From Osmia lignaria lignaria (lineage: Eukaryota; Arthropoda; Insecta; Hymenoptera; Megachilidae), in NCBI RefSeq assembly GCF_051020975.1, contig NW_027478162.1, positions 22,816,001 to 22,880,000 on the forward strand: DNA of 64,000 nt, written 5' to 3'. The notes below the pieces were generated by a model. That model made no database searches, had not been told where the DNA came from, and saw only the letters and a list, made by a program, of their open reading frames with translations. Positions 12,710 to 26,555 of the stretch are shown piece after piece; position 1 is the first letter of the stretch; each line of letters starts with the position of its first letter. The position numbers and the translations under genes are program-made.

Positions 12710-13997
12710 TTGCAGATTTATCTCAAGGGAAGGGGCCTGAGGGACATATTTCGAGATATTTCTTCTTCTTGTTGTTCTTCTTCTGCACAGCTAAGCTGGA
12801 AGTGGCATTTGCAGGTCGCAATAGTGCAGAGTTATCTCAAAGAAAGGGGCCACGGTGTTTCTGTATCTCTATTATGTTGGTGCGGCTTCGGAACTTTTAA
12901 ATATCTCGATATATCTCGAAAACTACGCTTCTGATCAAAAAATATCAGAGAACGTAAATTGTAGGAAACATAATTCTCTACAAAAAAGGTCTCTTAAAAT
13001 TTTGCCATAGCTCGCTTCGTTTCCGAGATATTTGCAGATTTATCTCAAGGGAAGGGGCCTGACGGACATATTTCGAGATATTTCTTCTTCTTGTTGTTCT
13101 TCTTCTGCACAGCTAAGCTGGAAGTGGCATTTCCAGCTCGCAATAGTGCAGAGTTATCTCAAAGAAAGGGGCCACGGTGTTTCTGTATCTCTATTATGTT
13201 GGTGCGGCTTCGGAACTTTTAAATATCTTGATATATCTCGAGAACTACGCATCTGATCAAAAAATATCATAGTACATAAAAAGTAGGAAACTTAATTCTC
13301 TACAAGAAAGGTCTCTTAACATTTTGCCATAGCTCGCTTCGTTTCCGAGATATTTGCAGATATATCTCAAGGGAAGGGGCCTGACGGACATATTTCGAGA
13401 TATTTCTTCTTCTTGTTGTTCTTCTTCTGCACAGCTAAGCTGGAAGTGGCATTTACAGCTCGCAATAGTGCAGAGTTATCTCAAAGAAAGGGGCCACGGT
13501 GTTTCTGTATCTCTATTATGTTGGTGCGGCTTCGGCACTTTTAAATATCTTGATATAACTCGAGAACTACGCATCTGATCAAAAAATATCATAGAACATA
13601 AAAAGTAGGAAACCTAATTCTCTACAAAAAAGGTCTCTTAACATTTTGCCATAGCTCGCTTCGTTTCCGAGATATTTGCAGATTTATCTCAAGGGAAGGG
13701 TCCTGATGGACATATTTCGAGATATTTCTTCTTCTCGTTGTTCTTCTTCTGCACAGCTAAACTGGAAGTGGCATTTCCAGCTCGCAATCGTGCAGAGTTA
13801 TCTCAAAGAAAGGGGCCACGGTGTTTCTGTATCTCTATTATGTTGGTGCGGCTTCGGAGCTTTTAAATATCTTGATATATCTCGAGAACTACGCCTCTGA
13901 TCGAAAAATATCATAGTACATAAAAAGTAGGAAACTTAATTCTCTACAAAAAAGGTCTCTTAACATTTTGCCATAGCTCGCTTCGTTTCCGAGATAT
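12710..13997 (+). repeat. Four monomers at the end of the left domain
   Basis: 12710 has GCAGGTCGCAATAG, otherwise seen only in the inserted segments at 42501 and 43572. Its tail CAGAGAACGTAAATTG equals that of 12066, 644 bp before, indicating a local dimer copy. 13354 and 13676 are the first two monomers of a block recurring at 17218 and 17540. Confidence 0.85.
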
Positions 13998-16573
13998 TTG
14001 CAGATTTATCTCAAGGGAAGGGGCCTGACGGACATATTTCGAGATATTTCTTCTTCTTGTTGTTCTTCTTCTGCACAGCTAAGCTGGAAGTGGCATTTGC
14101 AGCGCGCAATAGTGCAGAGTTATCTCAAAGAAAGGGGCCACGGTGTTTCTGTATCTCTATTATGTTGGTGCGGCTTCGGAACTTTTAAATATCTTGATAT
14201 ATTTCGAGAACTACGCATCTGATCAAAAAATATCATAGAAGATAAAAAGTAGGAAACTTAATTCTCTACAAAAAAGGTCTCTTAACATTTCGCCATAGCT
14301 CGCTTCGTTTCCGAGATATTTGCAGATTCAGCTCAAAGGAACTGGCCTGACGGACATATTTCGAGATATTTCTTCTTCTTGTTGTTCTTCCTCTGCACAG
14401 CTAAGCTGGAAGTGGCATTTTCAGCTCGCAATAGTGCAGAGTTATCTCAAAGAAAGGGGCCACGGTGTTTCTGTATCTCTATTATGTTGGTGCGGCTTCG
14501 GAACTTTTAAATATCTTGATATATCTCGAGAACTACGCATCTGATCAAAAAATATCATAGAACATAAATTGTAGGAAACATAATTCTCTACAAAAAAGGT
14601 ATCTACACATTTTGCCATAGCTCGCTTCGTTTCCGAGATATTTGCAGATATATCTCAAGTGAAGGGGCCTGCCGGACATATTTCGAGATATTTCTTCTTC
14701 TTGTTGTTCTTCTTCTGCACAGCTAAGCTGGAAGTGGCATTTACAGCTCGCAATAGTGCAGAGTTATCTCAAAGAAAGGGGCCACGGTGTTTCTGTATCT
14801 CTATTATGTTGGTGCGGCTTCGGGACTTTTACATATCTTGATATATCTCGAGAACTACGCATCTGATCAAAAAATATCATAGAACATAAAAAATAGGAAA
14901 CTTAATTCTCTACAAAAAAGGTCTCTTAACATTTTGCCATAGCTCGTTTCGTTTCCGAGATATTTGCAGATTTATCTCAAGGGAAGGGTCCTGACGGACA
15001 TATTTCGAGATATTTCTTCTTCTTGTTGTTCTTCTTCTGCACAGCTAAGCTGGAAGTGGCATTTGCAGCGCGCAATAGTGCAGAGTTATCTCAAAGAAAG
15101 GGGCCACGGTGTTTCTGTATCTCTATTATGTTGGTGCGGCTTCGGAACTTTTAAATATCTTGATATATTTCGAGAACTACGCATCTGATCAAAAAATATC
15201 ATAGAAGATAAAAAGTAGGAAACTTAATTCTCTACAAAAAAGGTCTCTTAACATTTCGCCATAGCTCGCTTCGTTTCCGAGATATTTGCAGATTTATCTC
15301 AAGGGAAGGGGCCTGCCGGACATATTTCGAGATATTTCTTCTTCTTGTTGTTCTTCTTCTGCACAGCTAAGCTGGAAGTGGCATTTACAGCTCGCAATAG
15401 TGCAGAGTTATCTCAAAGAAAGGGGCCACGGTGTTTCTGTATCTCTATTATGTTGGTGCTGCTTCGGAACTTTTAAATATCTTGATATATCTCGAGAACT
15501 ACGCATCTGATCAAAAAATATCGTAGAACATGAAAAGTAGGAAACTTAATTCTCCTCAAAAAAGGTCTCTTAACATTTTGCCATAGCTCTCTTCGTTTCC
15601 GAGATATTTGCAGATTTATCTCAAGGGAAGGGGCCTGACGGACATATTTCGAGATATTTCTTCTTCTTGTTGTTCTTCTTCTGCACAGCTAAACTGGAAG
15701 TGGCATTTCCAGCTCGCAATCGTGCAGAGTTATCTCAAAGAAAGGGGCCACGGTGTTTCTGTATCTCTATTATGTTGGTGCGGCTTCGGAACTTTTAAAT
15801 ATCTTGATATATCTCGAGAACTACGCCTCTGATCGAAAAATATCATAGAACATAAAAAGTAGGAAACTTAATTCTCTACAAAAAAGGTCTCTTAACATTT
15901 TGCCATAGCTCCCTTCGTTTCCGAGATATTTGCAGATTTATCTCAAGGGAAGGGGCCTGACGGACATATTTCGAGATATTTCTTCTTCTTGTTGTTCTTC
16001 TTCTGCACAGCTAAGCTGGAAGTGGCATTTGCGGCTCGCACTAGTGCAGAGTTATCTCAAAGAAAGGAGCCACGGTGTTCCTGTATCTCTATTATGTTGG
16101 TGCGGCTTCGGAACTTTTAAATATCTCGATATATCTCGAAAACTACGCTTCTGATCAAAAAATATCATAGAACATAAATTGTAGGAAACATAATTCACTA
16201 CAAAAAACGTCTCTTAACATTTTGCCATAGCTCGCTTCGTTTCCGAGATATTTGCAGATTTATCTCAAGGGAAGGGTCCTGATGGACATATTTCGAGATA
16301 TTTCTTCTCCTTGTTGTTCTTCTTCTGCACAGCTAAACTGGAAGTGGCATTTCCAGCTCGCAATCGTGCAGAGTTATCTCAAAGAAAGGGGCCACGGTGT
16401 TTCTGTATCTCTATTATGTTGGTGCGGCTTCGGAACTTTTAAATATCTTGATATATCTCGAGAACTACGCCTCTGATCGAAAAATATCATAGAACATAAA
16501 AAGTAGGAAACTTAATTCTCTACAAAAAAGGTCTCTTAACATTTTGCCATAGCTCGCTTCGTTTCCGAGATAT
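13998..16573 (+). repeat. Eight-monomer block, copy 2 of the long-range duplication
   Basis: Matches 3378-5309 in monomer order and private variants (GATTCAGCTCAAAGG with TTTTCAGCTCGC at 14320, CTCAAGTGAAGG and GGTATCTACACATT at 14642, TCTCCTCAAAA at about 15550, TTCTCCTTG at 16252). It has 644 extra bases, placed inside the equivalent of the 4022 monomer. This is a clean two-monomer length polymorphism between paralogous copies. Confidence 0.9.
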
Positions 16574-17539
16574 TTGCAGATTCAGCTCAAAGGAACGGGC
16601 CTGACGGACATATTTCGAGATACTTCTTCTTCTTGTTGTTCTTCCTCTGCACAGCTAAGCTGGAAGTGGCATTTGCAGCTCGCAATAGTGCAGAGTTATC
16701 TCAAAGAAAGGGGCCACGGTGTTTCTGTATCCCTATTATGTTGGTGCGGCTTCGGAACTTTTACATATCTTGATATATCTCGAGAACTACGCATCTGATC
16801 AAAAAATATCATAGAACATAAAAAATAGGAAACTTAATTCTCTACAAAAAAGGTCTCTTAACATTTTGCCACAGCTCGCTTCGTTCCCGAGATATTTGCA
16901 GATTTATCTCAAGGGAAGGGGCCTGACCGACATATTTCGAGATATTTCTTCTTCTTGTTGTTCTTCTTCTGCACAGCTAAGCTGGAAGTGGCATTTGCGG
17001 CTCGCACTAGTGCAGAGTTATCTCAAAGAAAGGGACCACGGTGTTTCTGTATCTCTATTATGTTGGTGCGGCTTCGGAACTTTTAAATATCTCGATATAT
17101 CTCGAAAACTACGCTTCTGACCAAAAAATATCATAGAACCTAAATTGTAGGAAACATAATTCTCTACAAAAAAGGTCTCTTAACATTTTGCCATAGCTCG
17201 CTTCGTTTCCGAGATATTTGCAGATATATCTCAAGGGAAGGGGCCTGACGGACATATTTCGAGATATTTCTTCTTCTTGTTGTTCTTCTTCTGCACAGCT
17301 AAGCTGGAAGTGGCATTTACAGCTCGCAATAGTGCAGAGTTATCTCAAAGAAAGGGGCCACGGTGTTTCCGTATCTCTATTATGTTGGTGCGGCTTCGGA
17401 ACTTTTAAATATCTTGATATATCTCGAGAACTACGCATCTGATCAAAAAATATCATAGAACATAAAAAGTAGGAAACTTAATTCTCTACAAAAAAGGTCT
17501 CTTAACATTTTGCCATAGCTCGCTTTGTTTCCGAGATAT
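16574..17539 (+). repeat. Q2-T-a trimer block, copy 1
   Basis: Shares with 18828-19793 (offset 2254 bp, exactly seven monomers) a set of rare words: GGAACGGGCC with GATACTTC, TAAAAAATAGG, GTTCCCGAG, CCTGACCGAC, CTGACCAAAAAATATC and AGAACCTAAATTG. Copy 1 has a private GCCACAGCTCGC. Confidence 0.92.
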
Positions 17540-18183
17540 TTGCAGATTTATCTCAAGGGAAGGGTCCTGATGGACATATTCCGAGATATTTCTTCTTCTT
17601 GTTGTTCTTCTTCTGCACAGCTAAACTGGAAGTGGCATTTCCAGCTCGCAATCGTGCAGAGTTATCTCAAAGAAAGGGGCCACGGTGTTTCTGTATCTCT
17701 ATTATGTTGGTGCGGCTTCGGAGCTTTTAAATATCTTGATATATCTCGAGAACTACGCCTCTGATCGAAAAATATCATAGTACATAAAAAGTAGGAAACT
17801 TAATTCTCTACAAAAAAGGTCTCTTAACATTTTGCCATAGCTCGCTTCGTTTCCGAGATATTTGCAGATTTATCTCAAGGGAAGGGGCCTGACGGACATA
17901 TTTCGAGATATTTCTTCTTCTTGTTGTTCTTCTTCTGCACAGCTAAGCTGGAAGTGGCATTTGCAGCGCGCAATAGTGCAGAGTTATCTCAAAGAAAGGG
18001 GCCACGGTGTTTCTGTATCTCTATTATGTTGGTGCGGCTTCGGAACTTTTAAATATCTTGATATATTTCGAGAACTACGCATCTGATCAAAAAATATCAT
18101 AGAAGATAAAAAGTAGGAAACTTAATTCTCTACAAAAAAGGTCTCTTAACATTTCGCCATAGCTCGCTTCGTTTCCGAGATAT
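17540..18183 (+). repeat. M-B dimer copied from 13676-14319
   Basis: 17540 (GGGTCCTGATGG, CTTCGGAGCTTTT, ATCATAGTACAT) and 17862 (type B, CAGCGCGCAAT) repeat 13676 and 13998 at an offset of 3864 bp, twelve monomers. 17540 has a private GCTTTGTTTCC and TATTCCGAG. Confidence 0.88.
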
Positions 18184-18827
18184 TTGCAGATTTATCTCAA
18201 GGGAAGGGGCCTGTCGGACATATTTCGAGATATTTCTTCTTCTTGTTGTTCTTCTTCTGCACAGCTAAGCTGGAAGTGGCATTTGCGGCTCGCACTAGTG
18301 CAGAGTTATCTCAAAGAAAGGGGCCACGGTGTTTCTGTATCTCTATTATGTTGGTGCGGCTTCGGAACTTTTAAATATCTCGATATATCTCGAAAACTAC
18401 GCTTCTGATCAAAAAATATCATAGAACATAAATTGTAGGAAACATAATTCTCTACAAAAAACGTCTCTTAACATTTTGCCATAGCTCGCTTCGTTTCCGA
18501 GATATTTGCAGATTCAGCTCAAAGGAACTGGCCTGACGGACATATTTCGAGATATTTCTTCTTCTTGTTGTTCTTCTTCTGCACAGCTAAGCTGGAAGTG
18601 GCATTTGCGGCTCGCACTAGTGCAGAGTTATCTCAAAGAAAGGAGCCACGGTGTTTCTGTATCTCTATTATGTTGGTGCGGCTTCGGAACTTTTAAATAT
18701 CTCGATATATCTCGAAAACTACGCTTCTGATCAAAAAATATCATAGAACATAAATTGTAGGAAACATAATTCACTACAAAAAACGTCTCTTAACATTTTG
18801 CCATAGCTCGCTTCGTTTCCGAGATAT
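18184..18827 (+). repeat. First S'-Q1 pair
   Basis: 18184 has CCTGTCGGACATATTTCG (S', lacking the AATT change of S) and 18506 is the first Q1 monomer (GATTCAGCTCAAAGGAAC, GGAGCCACGG, ATTCACTAC). They introduce the types that make up the regular HOR downstream. Confidence 0.88.
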
Positions 18828-19793
18828 TTGCAGATTCAGCTCAAAGGAACGGGCCTGACGGATATATTTCGAGATACTTCTTCTTCTTGTTGTTCTTCCT
18901 CTGCACAGCTAAGCTGGAAGTGGCATTTGCAGCTCGCAATAGTGCAGAGTTATCTCAAAGAAAGGGGCCACCGTGTTTCTGTATCTCTATTATGTTGGTG
19001 CGGCTTCGGAACTTTTAAATATCTTGATATATCTCGAGAACTACGCATCTGATCAAAAAATATCATAGAACATAAAAAATAGGAAACTTAATTCTCTACA
19101 AAAAAGGTCTCTTAACATTTTGCCATAGCTCGCTTCGTTCCCGAGATATTTGCAGATTTATCTCAAGGGAAGGGGCCTGACCGACATATTTCGAGATATT
19201 TCTTCTTCTTGTTGTTCTTCTTCTGCACAGCTAAGCTGGAAGTGGCATTTGCGGCTCGCACTAGTGCAGAGTTATCTCAAAGAAAGGGGCCACGGTGTTT
19301 CTGTATCTCTATTATGTTGGTGCGGCTTCGGAACTTTTAAATATCTCGATATATCTCGAAAACTACGCTTCTGACCAAAAAATATCATAGAACCTAAATT
19401 GTAGGAAACATAATTCTCTACAAAAAAGGTCTCTTAACATTTTGCCATAGCTCGCTTCGTTTCCGAGATATTTGCAGATATATCTCAAGGGAAGGGGCCT
19501 GACGGACATATTTCGAGATATTTCTTCTTCTTGTTGTTCTTCTTCTGCACAGCTAAGCTGGAAGTGGCATTTACAGCTCGCAATAGTGCAGAGTTATCTC
19601 AAAGAAAGGGGCCACGGTGTTTCTGTATCTCTATTATGTTGGTGCGGCTTCGGAACTTTTAAATATCTTGATATATCTCGAGAACTACGCATCTGATCAA
19701 AAAATATCATAGAACATAAAAAGTAGGAAACTTAATTCTCTACAAAAAAGGTCTCTTAACATTTTGCCATAGCTCGCTTCGTTTCCGAGATAT
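18828..19793 (+). repeat. Q2-T-a trimer block, copy 2
   Basis: Second copy of 16574-17539. Private differences are few (GGATATATTTC, GGCCACCGTG). Directly followed by the tetramer HOR domain. Confidence 0.9.
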
Positions 19794-22369
19794 TTGCAGA
19801 TTTATCTCAAGGGAAGGGGCCTGTCGGACATAATTCGAGATATTTCTTCTTCTTGTTGTTCTTCTTCTGCACAGCTAAGCTGGAAGTGGCATTTGCGGCT
19901 CGCACTAGTGCAGAGTTATCTCAAAGAAAGGGGCCACGGTGTTTCTGTATCTCTATTATGTTGGTGCGGCTTCGGAACTTTTAAATATCTCGATATATCT
20001 CGAAAACTACGCTTCTGATCAAAAAATATCATAGAACATAAATTGTAGGAAACATAATTTTCTACAAAAAACGTCTCTCAACATTTTGCCATAGCTCGCT
20101 TCGTTTCCGAGATATTTGCAGATTCAGCTCAAAGGAACTGGCCTGACGGACATATTTCGAGATATTTCTTCTTCTTGTTGTTCTTCTTCTGCACAGCTAA
20201 GCTGGAAGTGGCATTTGCGGCTCGCACTAGTGCAGAGTTATCTCAAAGAAAGGAGCCACGGTGTTTCTGTATCTCTATTATGTTGGTGCGGCTTCGGAAC
20301 TTTTAAATATCTCGATATATCTCGAAAACTACGCTTCTGATCAAAAAATATCATAGAACATAAATTGTAGGAAACATAATTCACTACAAAAAACGTCTCT
20401 TAACATTTTGCCATAGCTCGCTTCGTTTCCGAGATATTTGCAGATTCAGCTCAAAGGAACGGGCCTGACGGACATATTTCGAGATACTTCTTCTTCTTGT
20501 TGTTCTTCCTCTGCACAGCTAAGCTGGAAGTGGCATTTGCAGCTCGCAATAGTGCAGAGTTATCTCAAAGAAAGGGGCCACGGTGTTTCTGTATCTCTAT
20601 TATGTTGGTGCGGCTTCGGAACTTTTAAATATCTTGATATATCTCGAGAACTACGCATCTGATCAAAAAATATCATAGAACATAAAAAATAGGAAACTTA
20701 ATTCTCTACAAAAAAGGTCTCTTAACATTTTGCCATAGCTCGCTTCGTTCCCGAGATATTTGCAGATTTATCTCAAGGGAAGGGGCCTGACCGACATATT
20801 TCGAGATATTTCTTCTTCTTGTTGTTCTTCTTCTGCACACCTAAGCTGGAAGTGGCATTTGCGGCTCGCACTAGTGCAGAGTTATCTCAAAGAAAGGGGC
20901 CACGGTGTTTCTGTATCTCTATTATGTTGGTGCGGCTTCGGAACTTTTAAATATCTTGATATATTTCGAGAACTACGCATCTGATCAAAAAATATCATAG
21001 AAGATAAAAAGTAGGAAACTTAATTCTCTACAAAAAAGGTCTCTTAACATTTCGCCATAGCTCGCTTCGTTTCCGAGATATTTGCAGATTTATCTCAAGG
21101 GAAGGGGCCTGTCGGACATAATTCGAGATATTTCTTCTTCTTGTTGTTCTTCTTCTGCACAGCTAAGCTGGAAGTGGCATTTGCGGCTCGCACTAGTGCA
21201 GAGTTATCTCAAAGAAAGGGGCCACGGTGTTTCTGTATCTCTATTATGTTGGTGCGGCTTCGGAACTTTTAAATATCTCGATATATCTCGAAAACTACGC
21301 TTCTGATCAAAAAATATCATAGAACATAAATTGTAGGAAACATAATTTTCTACAAAAAACGTCTCTCAACATTTTGCCATAGCTCGCTTCGTTTCCGAGA
21401 TATTTGCAGATTCAGCTCAAAGGAACTGGCCTGACGGACATATTTCGAGATATTTCTTCTTCTTGTTGTTCTTCTTCTGCACAGCTAAGCTGGAAGTGGC
21501 ATTTGCGGCTCGCACTAGTGCAGAGTTATCTCAAAGAAAGGAGCCACGGTGTTTCTGTATCTCTATTATGTTGGTGCGGCTTCGGAACTTTTAAATATCT
21601 CGATATATCTCGAAAACTACGCTTCTGATCAAAAAATATCATAGAACATAAATTGTAGGAAACATAATTCACTACAAAAAACGTCTCTTAAGATTTTGCC
21701 ATAGCTCGCTTCGTTTCCGAGATATTTGCAGATTCAGCTCAAAGGAACGGGCCTGACGGACATATTTCGAGATACTTCTTCTTCTTGTTGTTCTTCCTCT
21801 GCACAGCTAAGCTGGAAGTGGCATTTGCAGCTCGCAATAGTGCAGAGTTATCTCAAAGAAAGGGGCCACGGTGTTTCTGTATCTCTATTATGTTGGTGCG
21901 GCTTCGGAACTTTTAAATATCTTGATATATCTCGAGAACTACGCATCTGATCAAAAAATATCATAGAACATAAAAAATAGGAAACTTAATTCTCTACAAA
22001 AAAGGTCTCTTAACATTTTGCCATAGCTCGCTTCGTTCCCGAGATATTTGCAGATTTATCTCAAGGGAAGGGGCCTGACCGACATATTTCGAGATATTTC
22101 TTCTTCTTGTTGTTCTTCTTCTGCACACCTAAGCTGGAAGTGGCATTTGCGGCTCGCACTAGTGCAGAGTTATCTCAAAGAAAGGGGCCACGGTGTTTCT
22201 GTATCTCTATTATGTTGGTGCGGCTTCGGAACTTTTAAATATCTTGATATATTTCGAGAACTACGCATCTGATCAAAAAATATCACAGAAGATAAAAAGT
22301 AGGAAACTTAATTCTCTACAAAAAAGGTCTCTTAACATTTCGCCATAGCTCGCTTCGTTTCCGAGATAT

Positions 22370-24301
22370 TTGCAGATTTATCTCAAGGGAAGGGGCCTGT
22401 CGGACATAATTCGAGATATTTCTTCTTCTTGTTGTTCTTCTTCTGCACAGCTAAGCTGGAAGTGGCATTTGCGGCTCGCACTAGTGCAGAGTTATCTCAA
22501 AGAAAGGGGCCACGGTGTTTCTGTATCTCTATTATGTTGGTGCGGCTTCGGAACTTTTAAATATCTCGATATATCTCGAAAACTACGCTTCTGATCAAAA
22601 AATATCATAGAACATAAATTGTAGGAAACATAATTTTCTACAAAAAACGTCTCTCAACATTTTGCCATAGCTCGCTTCGTTTCCGAGATATTTGCAGATT
22701 CAGCTCAAAGGAACTGGCCTGACGGACATATTTCGAGATATTTCTTCTTCTTGTTGTTCTTCTTCTGCACAGCTAAGCTGGAAGTGGCATTTGCGGCTCG
22801 CACTAGTGCAGAGTTATCTCAAAGAAAGGAGCCATGGTGTTTCTGTATCTCTATTATGTTGGTGCGGCTTCGGAACTTTTAAATATCTCGATATATCTCG
22901 AAAACTACGCTTCTGATCAAAAAATATCATAGAACATAAATTGTAGGAAACATAATTCACTACAAAAAACGTCTCTTAACATTTTGCCATAGCTCGCTTC
23001 GTTTCCGAGATATTTGCAGATTCAGCTCAAAGGAACGGGCCTGACGGACATATTTCGAGATACTTCTTCTTCTTGTTGTTCTTCCTCTGCACAGCTAAGC
23101 TGGAAGTGGCATTTGCAGCTCGCAATAGTGCAGAGTTATCTCAAAGAAAGGGGCCACGGTGTTTCTGTATCTCTATTATGTTGGTGCGGCTTCGGAACTT
23201 TTAAATATCTTGATATATCTCGAGAACTACGCATCTGATCAAAAAATATCATAGAACATAAAAAATAGGAAACTTAATTCTCTACAAAAAAGGTCTCTTA
23301 ACATTTTGCCATAGCTCGCTTCGTTCCCGAGATATTTGCAGATTTATCTCAAGGGAAGGGGCCTGACCGACATATTTCGAGATATTTCTTCTTCTTGTTG
23401 TTCTTCTTCTGCACACCTAAGCTGGAAGTGGCATTTGCGGCTCGCACTAGTGCAGAGTTATCTCAAAGAAAGGGGCCACGGTGTTTCTGTATCTCTATTA
23501 TGTTGGTGCGGCTTCGGAACTTTTAAATATCTTGATATATTTCGAGAACTACGCATCTGATCAAAAAATATCATAGAAGATAAAAAGTAGGAAACTTAAT
23601 TCTCTACAAAAAAGGTCTCTTAACATTTCGCCATAGCTCGCTTCGTTTCCGAGATATTTGCAGATTTATCTCAAGGGAAGGGGCCTGTCGGACATAATTC
23701 GAGATATTTCTTCTTCTTGTTGTTCTTCTTCTGCACAGCTAAGCTGGAAGTGGCATTTGCGGCTCGCACTAGTGCAGAGTTATCTCAAAGAAAGGGGCCA
23801 CGGTGTTTCTGTATCTCTATTATGTTGGTGCTGCTTCGGAACTTTTAAATATCTCGATATATCTCGAGAACTACGCATCTGATCAAAAAATATCATAGAA
23901 CATAAAAAGTAGGAAACTTAATTCTCTACAAAAAAGGTCTCTTAACATTTTGCCATAGCTCGCTTCGTTTCCGAGATATTTGCAGATTTATCTCAAGGGA
24001 AGGGTCCTGATGGACATATTTCGAGATATTTCTTCTTCTTGTTGTTCTTCTTCTGCACAGCTAAGCTGGAAGTGGCATTTGCAGCGCGCAATAGTGCAGA
24101 GTTATCTCAAAGAAAGGGGCCACGGTGTTTCTGTATCTCTATTATGTTGGTGCGGCTTCGGAACTTTTAAATATCTTGATATATTTCGAGAACTACGCAT
24201 CTGATCAAAAAATATCACAGAAGATAAAAAGTAGGAAACTTAATTCTCTACAAAAAAGGTCTCTTAACATTTCGCCATAGCTCGCTTCGTTTCCAAGATA
24301 T
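22370..24301 (+). repeat. Six-monomer HOR variant S-Q1-Q2-T'-S*-M
   Basis: The tetramer is followed by S* (an S start joined to an ACGCATCTG, ATAAAAAGTAGG tail) and an M monomer (GGGTCCTGATGG, CAGCGCGCAAT). The same six-monomer order occurs at 26556-28487 (with GGGTCCTGACGG in the last monomer), and the last four positions recur at 29776-31063. Confidence 0.85.
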
Positions 24302-26233
24302 TTGCAGATTTATCTCAAGGGAAGGGGCCTGTCGGACATAATTCGAGATATTTCTTCTTCTTGTTGTTCTTCTTCTGCACAGCTAAGCTGGAAGTGGCAT
24401 TTGCGGCTCGCACTAGTGCAGAGTTATCTCAAAGAAAGGGGCCACGGTGTTTCTGTATCTCTATTATGTTGGTGCGGCTTCGGAACTTTTAAATATCTCG
24501 ATATATCTCGAAAACTACGCTTCTGATCAAAAAATATCATAGAACATAAATTGTAGGAAACATAATTTTCTACAAAAAACGTCTCTCAACATTTTGCCAT
24601 AGCTCGCTTCGTTTCCGAGATATTTGCAGATTCAGCTCAAAGGAACTGGCCTGACGGACATATTTCGAGATATTTCTTCTTCTTGTTGTTCTTCTTCTGC
24701 ACAGCTAAGCTGGAAGTGGCATTTGCGGCTCGCACTAGTGCAGAGTTATCTCAAAGAAAGGAGCCACGGTGTTTCTGTATCTCTATTATGTTGGTGCGGC
24801 TTCGGAACTTTTAAATATCTCGATATATCTCGAAAACTACGCTTCTGATCAAAAAATATCATAGAACATAAATTGTAGGAAACATAATTCACTACAAAAA
24901 ACGTCTCTTAACATTTTGCCATAGCTCGCTTCGTTTCCGAGATATTTGCAGATTCAGCTCAAAGGAACGGGCCTGACGGACATATTTCGAGATACTTCTT
25001 CTTCTTGTTGTTCTTCCTCTGCACAGCTAAGCTGGAAGTGGCATTTGCAGCTCGCAATAGTGCAGAGTTATCTCAAAGAAAGGGGCCACGGTGTTTCTGT
25101 ATCTCTATTATGTTGGTGCGGCTTCGGAACTTTTAAATATCTTGATATATCTCGAGAACTACGCATCTGATCAAAAAATATCATAGAACATAAAAAATAG
25201 GAAACTTAATTCTCTACAAAAAAGGTCTCTTAACATTTTGCCATAGCTCGCTTCGTTCCCGAGATATTTGCAGATTTATCTCAAGGGAAGGGGCCTGACC
25301 GACATATTTCGAGATATTTCTTCTTCTTGTTGTTCTTCTTCTGCACACCTAAGCTGGAAGTGGCATTTGCGGCTCGCACTAGTGCAGAGTTATCTCAAAG
25401 AAAGGGGCCACGGTGTTTCTGTATCTCTATTATGTTGGTGCGGCTTCGGAACTTTTGAATATCTTGATATATTTCGAGAACTACGCATCTGATCAAAAAA
25501 TATCATAGAAGATAAAAAGTAGGAAACTTAATTCTCTACAAAAAAGGTCTCTTAACATTTCGCCATAGCTCGCTTCGTTTCCGAGATATTTGCAGATTTA
25601 TCTCAAGGGAAGGGGCCTGTCGGACATAATTCGAGATATTTCTTCTTCTTGTTGTTCTTCTTCTGCACAGCTAAGCTGGAAGTGGCATTTGCTGCTCGCA
25701 CTAGTGCAGAGTTATCTCAAAGAAAGGGGCCACGGTGTTTCTGTATCTCTATTATGTTGGTGCGGCTTCGGAACTTTTAAATATCTCGATATATCTCGAA
25801 AACTACGCTTCTGATCAAAAAATATCGTAGAACATAAATTGTAGGAAACATAATTCTCTACAAAAAACGTCTCTTAACATTTTGCCATAGCTCGCTTCGT
25901 TTCCGAGATATTTGCAGATTCAGCTCAAAGGAACTGGCCTGACGGACATATTTCGAGATATTTCGTCTTCTTGTTGTTCTTCTTCTGCACAGCTAAGCTG
26001 GAAGTGGCATTTGCGGCTCGCACTAGTGCAGAGTTATCTCAAAGAAAGGAGCCACGGTGTTTCTGTATCTCTATTATGTTGGTGCGGCTTCGGAACTTTT
26101 AAATATCTCGATATATCTCGAAAACTACGCTTCTGATCAAAAAATATCATAGAACATAAATTGTAGGAAACATAATTCACTACAAAAAACGTCTCTTAAC
26201 ATTTTGCCATAGCTCGCTTCGTTTCCGAGATAT

Positions 26234-26555
26234 TTGCAGATTCAGCTCAAAGGAACGGGCCTGACGGACATATTTCGAGATACTTCTTCTTCTTGTTGTT
26301 CTTCCTCTGCACAGCTAAGCTGGAAGTGGCATTTGCGGCTCGCACTAGTGCAGAGTTATCTCAAAGAAAGGGGCCACGGTGTTTCTGTATCTCTATTATG
26401 TTGGTGCGGCTTCGGAACTTTTAAATATCTTGATATATTTCGAGAACTACGCATCTGATCAAAAAATATCACAGAAGATAAAAAGTAGGAAACTTAATTC
26501 TCTACAAAAAAGGTCTCTTAACATTTCGCCATAGCTCGCTTCGTTTCCGAGATAT
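26234..26555 (+). repeat. Hybrid monomer Q2/T' or Q2/M
   Basis: Starts as Q2 (GATTCAGCTCAAAGGAAC, GATACTTC, TTCCTCTGC) and ends as a T'-like copy (GCGGCTCGCACTAG, ATATTTCGAGAAC, CACAGAAGATAAAAAG). The switch lies between about 26310 and 26336. Its presence shortens the HOR unit 25590-26555 from four to three monomers. Confidence 0.88.
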
